From Sequoia sempervirens (taxonomy: Eukaryota; Streptophyta; Pinopsida; Cupressales; Cupressaceae), in contig VDFB02358134.1 in assembly GCA_007258455.2 (NCBI GenBank), positions 213,551,314-213,615,313 of the forward strand: 64,000 nt of DNA, in the 5' to 3' direction. Shown one piece after another: positions 46,545 through 58,700 of the stretch. Below the pieces are notes generated by a model. That model ran no database searches. It had not been told where the DNA came from and saw nothing but the letters and a program-made list of their open reading frames with translations. The translations under genes and the position numbers were made by a program. The number at the start of each line of letters is the position of its first letter. The stretch's first letter is position 1.

Positions 46545-48260
46545 TTTAATCCGTAGAACTATCCCTTTGCTAGATTTCAATATTCTTTGCATCTTAATGA
46601 AGGCTTGCGACTCAACCATGCCTCTATAGGAGACTTATCAACAAGAGTTGATGTAGGAGACCTATTAATCAAGTAACAAGTAGTGGAAACAACTTCAACC
46701 CAAAACCTTTGTTCTAGACTACTACCACTCAACATACTCCTAGCCTTCTCCACCAGTGTTCTGTTTATTCCTGCAACTCCATTCTATTGTGGAGAATATG
46801 GAGTTGTCTTTTATCTATGAATACTACAATCTTTACATAATCTATCAAAATCATTAGAGAAAAATTCACCACCATTATCAATCCTCAGAAAATTTTTTTT
46901 TCTAGTTTGCAACTCAACCATTGCTTTAAATTCTTCAAATCGACTGAAAACTTTATATTTACTCTTTAGAAAATATACCCATGTCCTACTATAATCATCA
47001 ATAAATGAAACATAATATGTGGATTTACCAATTGAAGGAACATCTATATGACCAAACACATCAAAATGAATAAGTACCAATACACCACAATATTTATGAG
47101 AACTCGAGTAAAATTGAACATGGTTTTGTTTTCCATAAGGGTAGGTGCAAGAAGTTGGGTCCACAAAATGTTCAAACAGTGGGTGTTTTTCTTGATTTTC
47201 ATAATTTCTCATGGTTGAACTTAAAATTTGAAGCACTTACACATTGAATCTTAAAAAAAATTCGTAATATGAAATTTTAGTATTTTCAGTCTAGTTTTCA
47301 AATATGTAATTTATTCTAATACCTAGATGATACAAAATAATTTTTAATATGCATGTATAAAAACCACTTTTTAAAAGTCATTTTTTTAGGACCATACCAT
47401 GCACGTGTATAGACACCATAATTTGACATAAATAAAAGTATTTTTCTAATTCCTTTTGGGGGAAGTTGTATATTATAATGAAGATTGATGAGGATATTTT
47501 TTAATAATTTTTTCATTATATTTTTTATTTATTAGTTTTTTATTAGCCCTAATTTCTAGTTTTTAAAACCCTTATGTACGGACACCATAACTTGAACTAC
47601 ACTTATCACTTTTTGAATTTTCTTTTTTTTCATTGTGTAAAGAACTGTTTACAAATTGATGTCATATAACTTTTTTAATAAGAAAATTGACAAATTAAAA
47701 GTTATTAAAAAATTAAAAAAACTAGACATTTAGAGTTTATGGACATGTTTCCTCATAAATTAATTAAAAAATAGAAAAAAATAATCAACTCATAAAAAAA
47801 TTACATATTTGAAAACTAGACATTGTCATATATAATGGGTTTTAATTTCATAAAATATTTTAAAAAAAAACCTCATTAGCTATATTGCCAAAGTTATTTT
47901 TTTCTCTTGAAATTGCCATGACCTTGTACTTGTAGGTCTAAGCCTAAGTGTTGGGTTACCATGCCTTTTTTGAGCCTAAATCCAAATGAAAAGCATGTCT
48001 TATGAGTTTCAAACCTTTTGGAACAAGTGCACACTTCAAAATGAATACCTATTCTAAAAAAAGAATGGGTATTTGTCTCAAAGCTAAAAAATGACACTTC
48101 CCCTTAATGTGGACCCAACTTCTTGCACTTACCCATAAATACAATGCTCACAGAAATCAAATTCAAGATTACAATCAGACAAACCTTCAACAAGGTTTTA
48201 ATTTTTCAAGGTCCTTAGAACCTTTTCTCTAATGTGGCCAACTATCTAGTGCCATAACAT
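46545..48260 (-). pseudogene. Copia-3 integrase, interrupted by a DNA transposon
   Basis: Right of the insertion (48260-48139) the zinc-domain end reads FCEHCIYG. Left of it (47134-46560) the core continues with HFDVFGHIDVPSIGKSTYYV, VSFIDDYSRTWVYFLKSKYK, FLRIDNGGEFFSNDFDRLC and, after a stop at 46808-46813, an SPQ.NGV segment with ARSMLSGSSLEQRFW and AWLSRKPSLRC. The first acidic residue is present in HFDVFG and the second in RIDNGGEF. The frame joins cleanly if the insert and one duplicated ATAA are ignored. Confidence 0.88.
47139..48134. mobile_element. 996-bp terminal-inverted-repeat DNA transposon, non-autonomous
   Basis: 27-bp terminal inverted repeats beginning GGGTARGTGCAAGAAGTTGG lie at 47139-47165 and 48108-48134 with one mismatch. 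ATAA flanks both sides (47135-47138 and 48135-48138). Excising the element plus one ATAA restores the copia-3 integrase frame, so this is a genuine insertion. Inside, a perfect 24-bp inverted repeat lies at 47289-47312 and 47798-47821. No transposase is visible. The 4-bp duplication does not fit the common plant classes (2 bp Tc1/mariner, 3 bp CACTA and Harbinger, 8 bp hAT, 9-11 bp Mutator). A 3-bp TAA with one unpaired terminal base is the alternative. Confidence 0.85.
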
Positions 48261-49516
48261 AGTTTTCTCTATAGGTAACTTTGATTCAGAAGAAAGAGCA
48301 CCCTTGGGTACCAAAAATCCATGACCATTTGTTGAAGGTGAAACCCTCACTTCTTCCACAGACTTTCTTTTTACAGAAGTACTATTGCACTCAACAATGC
48401 ATGCATCAAGTTTATACAATGTGCCATATCTAACACCTCTAGCAATCACCATAGCACCTCTGACCATCTTGCATCCTACATCTATTAGTTTGCTCATAGA
48501 TAACAAATTTCATGTTAAACCAGGGATATGCAAGACACCATTAATCCTTTCTACTCTACCATTAGGAAACCTAATTTTAACTTTACCACAACCAACAATG
48601 TCTAAATGAGAATCATCACCCAAGTACACCTCACCTCCATCAAATTCTTCATATTCCAAAGACCAATCTCTATTAAAGTTCATATGGAAAGATGCACCTA
48701 ATTCAATTAACCATGCATCATTACTTGCATGAGTTGCCAAACTTGCAATGGATGTGTCACCATATTCCTTCTCAGACTCATAATCAGAATCAAATTTCTT
48801 CTTTTTCTTCTTCTTTTCTTCTTTGTGGTCCTTACAAACATGTTGAGGCTTACCGTAGTTCCAAAAAATAACTTTGGACTTGGATTTGTCATGTTTCTCA
48901 TTCTTCTTTCATTTTTCCTTAGTTCTTTCATGAATATTTAGAGCCTCCTTTGCATCGATGAATACCTTCCTCCTCATCTCTTTAGAAAGAAAAGAACCCA
49001 CCACATCCTTAATCTTCAATATAACATAAGTACTCCTAATAGCCATAACAAGAGAATCCCATGAATCAGGATCTAACATTTCTCTTCCTTATCCATTTTG
49101 ACACCAAATGATGCCAATTGATCCACTAGCATATTGAATGATTCCAGGTGGTCTGTAATTCATCCACCCTCTTCCATTCTCAAGCAATACAATTTCTTCC
49201 TTAGGAAAATCTTGTTCACTAAAGATTTAGCTTGATACATCTCACCAAGCTTCTTCCATAGTTTTTGTGTCGAGGTCTCTTCATGGAAATTGATTAAAAC
49301 AAAGTCTTTCAAGCATAATATGATTAGACCCTTGGTTTTATAGTCCATAACATCATATTGAGCAACCTGAGTAGGATCTACAGGCCTTGAAACATTCTCA
49401 TCAATAGCATCCCACAGATCTTGATATATCAACAGATCCTCCATCTTCAACTTACACATTTCAAAATTATTTCTAGAAAATTTATCCACCTTTATTCTCC
49501 TTGATGAACTTTCCAT
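48246..49516 (-). pseudogene. Copia-3 Gag and protease
   Basis: Gag starts at ATG 49516: MESSSRRIKVDKFSRNNFEM, then MEDLLIYQDLWDAIDENVSR, TSTQKLWKKLGEMYQAKSLV and, past a TGA at 49160, a continuing Gag helix. The zinc knuckle region (about 48900-48830) is frameshifted and not legible as CCHC. Protease lies at about 48735-48510 with LIELGASFHMNFNRDWS, where the catalytic Asp-Ser-Gly has become Glu-Leu-Gly. LGDDSHLDIVGCGKVKI and RINGVLHIPGLT follow. NLLSMSKLIDVGCKMV begins the stretch to 48246. The enzyme would be inactive. Confidence 0.85.
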
Positions 49517-49626
49517 CTAAAAATTCATGCAACAAGATCACAAAGTGTCTTCTACACAAGCTCCCACTCAAAACTAGATTAGTTCAAAAAATCCCAACAA
49601 CCCACAACTGAAACCAAAGGTGATTA

Positions 49627-49639
49627 GGCTCTAATACCA
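49627..49639 (-). other. Primer-binding site of copia-3
   Basis: The minus strand reads TGGTATTAGAGCC just inside the LTR, the copia initiator Met tRNA site with one change. Confidence 0.85.
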
Positions 49640-49641
49640 CT

Positions 49642-50232
49642 TGTAAGGAAGCTAAGGTAGCGGAACAACTTCCTACACTAATCTTGAGAGGATAATAATA
49701 CAAAAAAATTACAAATCTTTAATAGTTACAAAAACTTAAACACAAATAAACACAAATATCATTCATACCACAACACAATGATTTATGTGGGGAAAACCAT
49801 TTTAGGAGAAAAAAACCCACTCTCCAAAATCCACCCAATATATTATTAAAAAATCACAAAGATTACAATATACTTGCAAAGAAAGCTTCTCACAGGAGTA
49901 TCACCACTCAGAGATCCAAAGGCAACACAACCGCTATCAGACTCAAGCACAATACATCACAACACATAGTCATAATACAATGCCCTCATAAAATAGGGTT
50001 TCCTTCTGGGGAAAGTCAAGCTAATAAAATATCAGTCATCAGATATGAGACATAATGATGAACGGTCCAGATTTACAATAATTAAATATAAATAAAATTT
50101 TCCTTTCAAGGGCACTGCCCCTAAGCCCCCACTAGGGCATGCTTAACCTAGACCCTAGCCGGGGAGATGATCCCCCTAAACCCCTTGTGGGGGGGATCCA
50201 TCCAATGCCCCCCCATCATCGTTAGATGAACA
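49642..50232 (-). repeat. 5' LTR (minus orientation) of copia-3
   Basis: The + strand begins TGTAAGGAAGC next to the primer site and probably ends ...GATGAACA at 50232, giving TG...CA on both strands. G/C-rich runs (GGGGGGGATCC, CCCCCCCATC) lie near 50190-50220. The outer end is inferred, because the second LTR is missing. Confidence 0.65.
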
Positions 50233-51989
50233 ATACCTTATATATCAATAGTACCTTATGTAATTGCAAGGTTGAGACACATTTTCTCAACAAAACCAAA
50301 AACGTTTCCTTTTCTTTTTCTCTCTATGTGTCATTATTCCATTTTATGTATTGATCTATGAGTATTTGGGGAATGATGACGGTTCTGAGCTCTACCATAT
50401 CATTGTAGCAAAAACATATGCTGACCTCAAATCCGTAGATCCCTTATGTTTTATCTTTTGAGATTGCATGTGGGGGAAACCCTTCTTCATGAAGCAACTT
50501 TATTTGGAAACATATTATTGTCATAGGGATTTCCAAATAAGCTCTCATTTCCCTTTTATCAATTAGAATTTATCATTTTCTACTTTAAAGTAATTTCTCA
50601 CAACATGGTGTTTAGAAATTCTTTTAAAGTCGGGGCATACATTAACATTATTTCATTTTGGCATTTGCACCTCCTAAGGTGAGTTTAATTTTTAGTTTCA
50701 CATTTTGTTTCACTTTTATTCACAAGAGTTGAACTCAGTGTAGCGTTGGCATAACACATTGATCATTTTGTAGCACCTTATCAAAGTTATCATGGGGTAT
50801 AAATTTTGGTATGGTTGACATATGGGAGACCTATAGACTTGGTGTGACGTTCTCATCTACCACCTTTTTATGGATTCATACCTTGCAGACCTAGTGTGTG
50901 TTTCCCATCTTATGTTGGGGCTCACCTAGTGCATACCAGACTACACTATCCCTTGTAACCATATTTTATGGACATGTCATAATACAACTTACTATTCCAT
51001 CCTTTCTTCCTTTTGCATTGGCTTTGACATTGTATGCTTGTGTATCTTGTGTTGTTGCACATATCTTACATACATGTGTGTCCTTTGTGCTTATGTTAAT
51101 TTTCCATGGGATCTTAGATCCTAGGGGCTTGTGCAACCTCCTTGGTCCTTTTTCATCCTATCTTTTTAACATTTGTGCACTTGGACCCCTCTTGATGGAC
51201 GCTCCCACAATACTGGTTTACAATTTTTTGCCAAACTAGACACTGAACTGATTTTTTTAACTAAATCTTCACTTTCGGGCACCTATAGCTGCTAAACTAT
51301 GAGGAATTTGAAGATGATGCAAACTAGTGATTTGTGACATTTTGTCTATAGAGTCTAAATATATTTTTTCAAAAAAAATTGAATATGATTGCATTCTTTT
51401 TCCATATCCTTCAAAAACTAGTTTTTATCAATAAACACCATTTTTAAGGAGTGATGCTCACCATATACAACATAACTTGTTTTCTATAAAGGATAAAATT
51501 CTTTTTTTTTGAATTTAGATTTATAACTGTGATATCTAACTAGTTCATTTGGTTTCGTAGTGTTTTATTGAATATTTTTTCCTTAATAAAGTTTTTAAGT
51601 CAAAGCAATTACAATTCAAACATAAGAAGACGTTATACAACATAACTTTTTTTATATGTAGCGAAATTCAATTTTTTTTTACTAGATCAAGGACATCAAT
51701 ACCTACCCTAAACATATTTTCATAATTTTATTTTGATAATCTATGATTTTTCCACAAGTGCATAATAGAGAGCTTGATTTTCGGTAAAAAACCTATATTT
51801 AATCAAACTAAAAAAACAAATTTACATAATAAAACCAAAACATATTAAAATTATATTCGATGGATAGCACTTTCAGAGGACTACCATCATCTAGTTGGTT
51901 CTATGAAGTCTCCTCCATTTTCATCCTCAACCTGGGCTCTGAAGGGAAGATTTTTGCAAAGAATTCGTAGAAGAGGAGGGGAAAGGGGT
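50233..51989. other. Non-coding stretch
   Basis: No primer site, LTR terminus or protein motif is recognised. A 113-codon frame at 50898-51239 is hydrophobic and matches no family I know; I treat it as chance. Parts may be the 3' interior of the element ending at LTR-C. Confidence 0.4.
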
Positions 51990-52205
51990 AAAAGGGGGGT
52001 TAGAATGGACCCAGGTTTGAGCGAACCCCCCTTGGGAGTTTTCTAGGACTAGGGTTCAAATGAACCCTAGTTCGAGTGAACCCCCCCTTTTATTGAGTTT
52101 TCCATTGTCTTCGTTATAAAAAAATGCCAAAAGGTGGGTCCCATCATTTAATAGGGTTCGCTCGAACTAGGGTCTATTTGAACACCCCAGTTCATGTGAA
52201 CCTCA
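51990..52205. repeat. Cluster of inverted GTTCGAGTGAACC-like motifs
   Basis: The units GGTTTGAGCGAACCCCC (about 52011), GTTCGAGTGAACCCCCCC (about 52069), GGGTTCGCTCGAAC (about 52155) and AGTTCATGTGAACC (about 52189) alternate orientation. The perfect palindrome AGGGTTCA-AA-TGAACCCT lies at about 52051. The cluster sits about 150-350 bases before the polypurine tract of LTR-C. Confidence 0.55.
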
Positions 52206-52342
52206 AAAAAAAAAAAAAAAATCATGGGAGTGTTTTTGTAATTTTCCTTCCTCATTGGAATTGTAAACCAGTATTGTGGGATCACCCTGACACATATTTC
52301 TCTACTTTAGTGTGAGTCTGAGCATAAGTTCATACTCTCACT

Positions 52343-52357
52343 AAAGTGGGGGTTAAA
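52343..52357 (+). other. Polypurine tract before LTR-C
   Basis: AAAGTGGGGGTTAAA is followed six bases later by the LTR start TGTAGG. This is typical of plant gypsy elements. Confidence 0.75.
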
Positions 52358-52362
52358 TATAG

Positions 52363-53415
52363 TGTAGGAAATTATATACCTTTACAATTTCACACTATGT
52401 TTGGGTCCTTAATTTATTGGACTTAATTAAGCTCCTAATTTTCTAAATTATGCATTTCAAAGCCTTATTTTTCTAATTTTTCGAAAGGAGAACTTACATT
52501 AAATAAATGCAATCAATAGTTAAAACACATTGGAATATGTGTGTCCTAGACTTATAGGCCATGACACATTTTCCCATTGGTGAATGGGTCCCCTTTAAAT
52601 ACCAAGACTTATTTTTAAATTATATTTTTGGTGGTATTTTAATGATCTTCAAAATTAACTTGCGATTGTCGTATTTTGGAATCTAATTTTTGGGAAATTA
52701 GGTAAACACCTATAAATACATAGTCTTTTTATCATTTGAAATTGAACACTCAATGAACAAGCATTAAGGAGAAATTTTATTGATAAAATATCATTTTCAA
52801 GAGCATTCAAGAGCAGATTTATTAGTCATTTGTTGCAGCAATCAAGATCCTAACATCATTTCCTAGTATATGTGTTCATGTCATCTTGTGAAGTCTAATA
52901 TGCATTGTTGATCGTAAAGCATCCAAGAATTTCAAGTATCCAAATCAATCAAGCAAAGCAAGATCAAATTCCTTAGAGAGATGTGTTTGACTTACGTCCT
53001 CTAAGGGAAGCCATTGAAGGTTGGTGAGTTGTAGCAAGCATTGTTCATTCATCATTTCCTTCCTTTTGTCATTATCTTTCTATCAAGAGTTGATTACTAA
53101 ATTGGGGTTTGACTAAGGTGAATCCCCATTCAAACAAAAAAAATTTCCCTCTTTGTGTATGTGTATATTATAGGTTGAAGAAGAATTGAAGAGATCTCAA
53201 AGGAGCAATTTTGCATTGTTGCACAAGTTTTCATGATTGTTGTCAAGCCACAAAAACTAATTTGTAGAATTTATTTTTAACTTTTTTATAGTGGGACCTA
53301 TGCCAAATAGAAGCCAAGATCTAGCCTCAAAGGACTATCAAAATTTATTTAGGAAGCCCTAACAAGGACCCATTCGCCTAGGGGCGAACCAGTCCATCAA
53401 TAGAGCTCAAAAACA
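52363..53415 (+). repeat. Gypsy LTR-C
   Basis: It starts TGTAGGAAATT, shares CAATTTCACACTA with LTR-B, has a TATA box CCTATAAATACA (about 52709), the GGGGTTTGAC-type hairpin (53104-53127), one GGACCCATTCGCC motif (53367) and ends AAAAACA before CCTTTTGGTGAT...CATCAGAC. It is preceded by a polypurine tract and followed by leader-like text, as LTR-A is. Confidence 0.7.
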
Positions 53416-55724
53416 CCTTTTGGTGATAGGTACATGCCATCAGACCTATTGTGCCTATAACACACACGCCTCATTCAAAATGGGGACCCTCTCTTTCCAC
53501 CTTCGTTGAGTCCCTTTTTTCCTTCACCTCATTTTACGTGCACCTTAATTTTGAGTTACAAGTGGTCAAGAAGTCCCAAGGTCTTCATCTTTAGTTGACC
53601 AAAGTTCACCACCCAAGAAATTTCCCAGTCCTTGGTCTTCGCAGGATTTCCTTGACAGGCTTACCTTAAGTTTCAAAGCTGGAATCCTTCGCCTCCTACA
53701 GGTCTACCCTTGTGGGATTCCCTTTGCACGTGCCAGTCTTTCCTTCGCTGATTCCTCAACGGCTGACACGAGACATCCACCCGCATGGTGGGTTTCGCGC
53801 CCTCCACAGCTGCCTTCTTTCACCACCCATTGAATGGCAATGCCCGGGGCTCTGTCCGCCCTGCGGGACCTAAATATCCTGCAACCCATGCCTATCTACC
53901 CTGTTGGCCATCGTATAACCAATAAATGTAGGTCATTAATGCTAAATTTCCTATAAATAGGAGGGTCAACCTGTTATTTTCACCGACACAAGTCAGAGAA
54001 TTGTGAAAGCTCATAAAGTCACCGCCTCCTCCGCGCCCTCACAACCTTTCAACCGATTTCAAATGTTGCGTTCATCAAATTCTTTGATTTTCTCAGGTAT
54101 GACCGCTACCGCCCAACTGAAACATCCTTTAAGTTTAATTTCTAAGATTAACTAAAAACTTTAAGGAAATTTTTAAAATTCTTTAGGCGTCTGATTCACC
54201 ACAAAATTCTGCATCAACCCATTTAAACATTCCTTAAAAAATGATCAAACTCTTCCCCTAAAATCCATGTGGAACTTCACCTTCCCGCTGCCATTCTTCA
54301 CCAAAGCTTTGAGACCTACACAGCCTGCAAACCCTTTTTCACCACTCAAAATGACTTTCAAATGGAAGCCTAAGCATTACAAGTTTGCGGGTCTACCTTT
54401 GCGGACAGATGCCACACCATTGCTGCCCGGGAAACTCAAACAAAAAACCAAGTGAAAGTGTGAAACCTAAACCCTTTGCAAGTCCGCTATTGCTAGCCAC
54501 CATGTGTGGGTGGCCCCCATCTAGTGGTTGTTTTTTCAAACGGACACCTTCTGTTAACATCCCACCTTGCAGGTTCTACTGAGTCCATTTCCTTCGAATG
54601 ACTAAAGCAAGGTTTCATTATGGATCTCTCATTACGGACTCTCATCCACCCATCGCCATTGTTTCACATGCTTCCCTTGAGTAGAATAACCCCCACTCCT
54701 ACCCACACCACGAACCCCATAGTATTCCTTGACGGTGCTTTCTCGAGCTCTCAGAAAAAAATGTTAAGTCTTAGGCCTTAGCAAACCAAATCTTGCGGAA
54801 GTATCTCTACGGGCTGCTGCATCCTCACTGTCGAACAAAGCAGCCAAGGACCTTAATCGGTCTGCCATGCGGTCTTTGACCTATTAGTCTCCCCTCGAGT
54901 TGTTAGGCACAAAATGACCAAGTAAAAGTGCATTGTAGGTGCTTCTTTGCGGGCTGCCGCCTGTGGTCCACCGTCAGCTTGTCGTCATCTGCAAACGGTC
55001 ACGCCCTACATTTTTTCTGCATTGTGGAGCTCGATCACTCTACCGTCATTTGGGTTCCCATTAACAAAGTGGCTAATGTCGATGCCTTTTGCGGACCCAA
55101 TGATGTAGACCTCCTCCTACAGGCCACCGTATCCTTTCCTCCATCCTTGAATAGCCTTCATACAATGGCCTTCCACCAGTCCTTGCCCACAAACTTCTAA
55201 ATAACTGAAACCAAAGGGACATTACCTAGGCCACCCAAGCTGCTTGCGGACCCCGCTGTGTGGGATTCCCATTATGGGTTTCTGCCTTGTGACCACTATT
55301 TTCAATGGAAAAAATCCAAATGTCCAACACATCCCTTGCCTCTACCCTCCTTGAGCTGACAAAAGCACAGTAACCAATTGAACACCTCCAAGGACCTCTT
55401 GGATGATTTCCCAATGTAACTAAATGTCTTGGAGCCTTAAATAACCTCCAAACTTTGAATCTAGAATTCTGAGTGTGGGTGGCTAGCTGTGGGCCATCGT
55501 GTGCTCAGTGTCATTTCCCTTCTACCTCCTCTTGAAGGCTGCCATCCTAGGGAAACCCGTATCCCTAGGCTCGCACTGCTATATTTGACACAAATGAATG
55601 CCAAGCAATGAACGTTAATAAATATCATGATCTCTAGAAGATGAATTGTTGGGTCTAACCTTCATTTGCTAGGATTCCACTAACACTCTATTTTTTTATA
55701 TAGATATACTTACTGCATTTCTGT
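53416..55724 (+). other. GC-richer stretch with promoter-like start, no recognised protein
   Basis: Composition is clearly richer in G and C than the rest of the window. The words GCGGGCTGC, GCGGAC and CTTGCGG recur (for example about 54397, 54824, 54950 and 55241). The frames are short (largest 90 codons at 54928-55200) and match nothing I know. CAGGTATGA at about 54095 resembles a splice donor, and CATTTCTGTTTGCAG ending at about 55729 resembles an acceptor before the next ORF, so this could be promoter, first exon and a long intron. A large LTR or an unrelated repeat are alternatives. Confidence 0.35.
53952..53958 (+). promoter_or_regulatory. TATA box candidate in the GC-richer stretch
   Basis: TATAAAT within CCTATAAATAGGAGGG. 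An ATG follows at about 54063, opening a short frame up to the donor-like CAGGTATGA. It lies about 1.8 kb upstream of the 55.7-kb ORF. Confidence 0.45.
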
Positions 55725-55734
55725 TTGCAGATTT

Positions 55735-58700
55735 TTGGAATTTGTTGCAGGAACATCGGGGTTGTTTGCAGAAAAAGAAAAGGGAAAGAAGACTGCCAAA
55801 GAACTGAGGGGAAAAGAGGAGAAAGACCAGATGAAGTATCAGTTCCACAGGGTGGAAATCACCTCCAAGGTTACCTCAATATGGGATTTAGTATCAAATA
55901 CCAACCTAGGACATGTAGACAGATTAATTCAGACAAAGAATCACAAGCAATCCCATCACTGATAATGCACGGAAGATCCGAAAGAGTGGCCTAGCCAAGG
56001 CAGTCAACTTCCCACCCATGCTTGTGGCCCCAAAACTTGTAATGGCTTGCAGAGAGTGCTACCATAGTGGTAACAGAAAAATCATAGATCATCAAGGTAG
56101 GGTGTTGGCAAACCTGTCTACTCGGTCCATAGGTGAGACTTTCCATATCTTGACATTCAACCAACATTGTTTGAAAGAAAAGAGGGGAAGTTCCGCTAAG
56201 GTGCCATATGAGCTCTTCAGAAGCAATTTCCATTAAGAGTACCATGATCTGGTCACTCCACTAAGTAGGGTAATGGGCCTCCCTAGTGCTTCCTTCTTTC
56301 AAGAGTGGATGTTTTATTTCATAGAAGAGATCATTCATGGAAAATCAAATTTTTTTTGCACCAAGATCATCAGTGACACTATGCATGCATAGTTTATGGT
56401 TGTAAAGAAGACGTTGCAATTCTATATGACCTCCTAACTAGTATACCTGCTAGCAGAGGCATTCCCATACAAAGGCCTCTTTGTTGCATGAAATCCAAAT
56501 CCAGGAAGCAGGGAGATCAAGGTATATGACTGCTACCCACAATTGCAGTAAAGGAATTTCAAGAGGGAATATCAGGAAGTAAATGATGCCTTCATCGGGC
56601 ATATTATCAAACTCCTTGGAAGGGACTTTCATAGAAGATTCTTGCATATCTCTTTGCTATTCATTCAAAGGTTTGGGTTCCTCTTCATTCAGTTCCCAAA
56701 GTTCACATACATTAGAATAGAGGGCTTCTATGAAAGACCTTACAAGCTACCCCAATACCTAAACAACTAGATGATTATATTGAAAGTCTCCTGGCAGCTA
56801 CAAAATATCCACACTTTGCTAAGTGACAAGCATCGGGCAACAATTCCATATCCCCTCAATTTCAGGAAAGGAATGTATGCCATCCCTGCTGCACAGTCTG
56901 CTAAATATTCTAAAAAGGAGAGAGTGGAATAATGTTTGGACCACCACATAGCCCGACCCAGGATGGATCCCTATGGAAAACTAAAGAATTTTTTCATAAA
57001 GCAGTATGCCCACTTGCTTCACATAGAATATTTATGGGCTAACTGCAAAGATTACAAAGTGAGAATGAGACATTACATGTGATTGATAGCCTAGTTTGTG
57101 CAGTCAATCAACTTGTTCCCGAAACCTAATCAGATTATGGAGAAAGATGACACCATCCTGGATGAAAGATTTGATGTTGTGGTCGAGTTGTCATTGCCAC
57201 TAATTGATTGGGATGAAGAAGAGGTCAATGACCTCAACATTGTAACGCGGTCAATCGAGAATAGAACCAAACAATGGGTGGGTGCTCAAATAGCCCAACT
57301 CAAGCTATAGGGTGTCGTGTTGACATACGAAGAGCTCATAGATGAGCTCAAGAGTGAAATAGATAGTGGGGAAACTATTGCCCTAGCAAGAGAAACTGCC
57401 AAATCCCCTCTAGCAACTAGATCAAGAAAGAGGAAGGATGTGTCTAAGCATCAATCCAAACACAAAGCCTATACGCAAAAGGCCTCAGAAGGAGAATCCT
57501 CATCGAAAAATGAAAATAAGTAAGGAGGATTCAGAGAGATGGTAACCATCATGGAGGATCTACAACATGAAGGAGAAGAAGAGGTCGAGCAACCGCAATC
57601 ACCACCTACTACCTTTGCTCCTATCATTCCCATTGTCATCACTACTCCACCACCCCCTGCATCTCAAGCATTGCCTATTTCCTCTCCACCTATGGTGGAA
57701 ATTTATTTTCACCTTGCTTCCACCTCACAAATGGCCACAATTATGGTATTAGACTCCTCTTTAGCCATGAAATCCTTGTTGTCATCTACCTCACTACCCC
57801 CTCCATTACCTACTATTTCAAACACAATATCTTTAGTTTCCACAACTACCATGCCTTATCTTACCTTGCCTGAGGAATTTTCCAAGTATATGCTAAGAAT
57901 ACCCATCGAGATCTCTAAGGTGATAATGAACCCCACTATCCAAGCAGTGATAGCCCAAATCACTATTGGCCTACTCGTTCCTCCACCACCCACAAAGTCA
58001 CCCAAAATGGGGGCTACTATGCAAATATCAAAAGAAATGGAGAAGAGACAAAGGGAGGATGCCAAAGGAATAATGGAGGAGATCGAAGACCCTTTCAAAG
58101 AAGAATATTTTGAACATCTAGAAGGCAGGTTGAGCATAAATGTAGATGAGGTGGCAACTGATGAGGAAAATTCACAATCTTTGAAGGAGGACGCTAAAGC
58201 CCTCAATGCTAAGTACATAATAGAGACCTCTAATCAAGAGCTTGAAGAGTTGTCCCAATAGCTCAAGGACATAGGAGAGCAGGTGGAATTGGAGAAGCAG
58301 CCTCCTGAAGAGAAAGAGGACACTAAATTCAATGTGGAGACATTCGAGGAGCCTCCACTAGTTGGGAAAGACAAAGGCCCTATTTAGGAAGAGGAGATAC
58401 TACCTAAAGAAGGAGAGAGAAGAAAAGAAAGAAGAAGATGCTCCTAAGAAGGGTCCTAAGTCAGAACATCACATAGAGCTCGAATAGGAAACATAAAGAG
58501 CACCTCAGACAGAAGGTGTCACTACAGAGAAAGTGGACCCCACTGAGTCAGAAAGAGAAAATACCATGCACATTGAAGACTCAGATGAAGACAAAGAAAG
58601 AACTAAAAAAGAATCCCCAGGTCATGAATTGAGACGGCCCTAGCATGAGCAGAAAGAGGAAGGTGATCATGAATCACCAAGAGAGGAGACTCAAATGCCT

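Larger units (their letters stand above)
46545..50232 (-). mobile_element. Ty1/copia element copia-3, 3'-truncated
   Basis: On the minus strand the order is LTR (50232-49642), primer site, Gag, protease and integrase, ending near 46545 within integrase. RT, RNase H and the 3' LTR are absent. A 996-bp inverted-repeat transposon interrupts the integrase. The family differs from copia-1 and copia-2 (short LTR, different Gag start). Confidence 0.82.

Noticed and set aside
15718..49639. tRNA genes suggested by TGGTATCAGAGC-like matches
   Set aside because: All four or five matches lie just inside LTRs and are primer-binding sites complementary to a tRNA end; no cloverleaf surrounds them.
50898..51239. 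113-codon hydrophobic frame as a membrane-protein gene
   Set aside because: No start context, no family resemblance, and the surrounding DNA has no gene signals.
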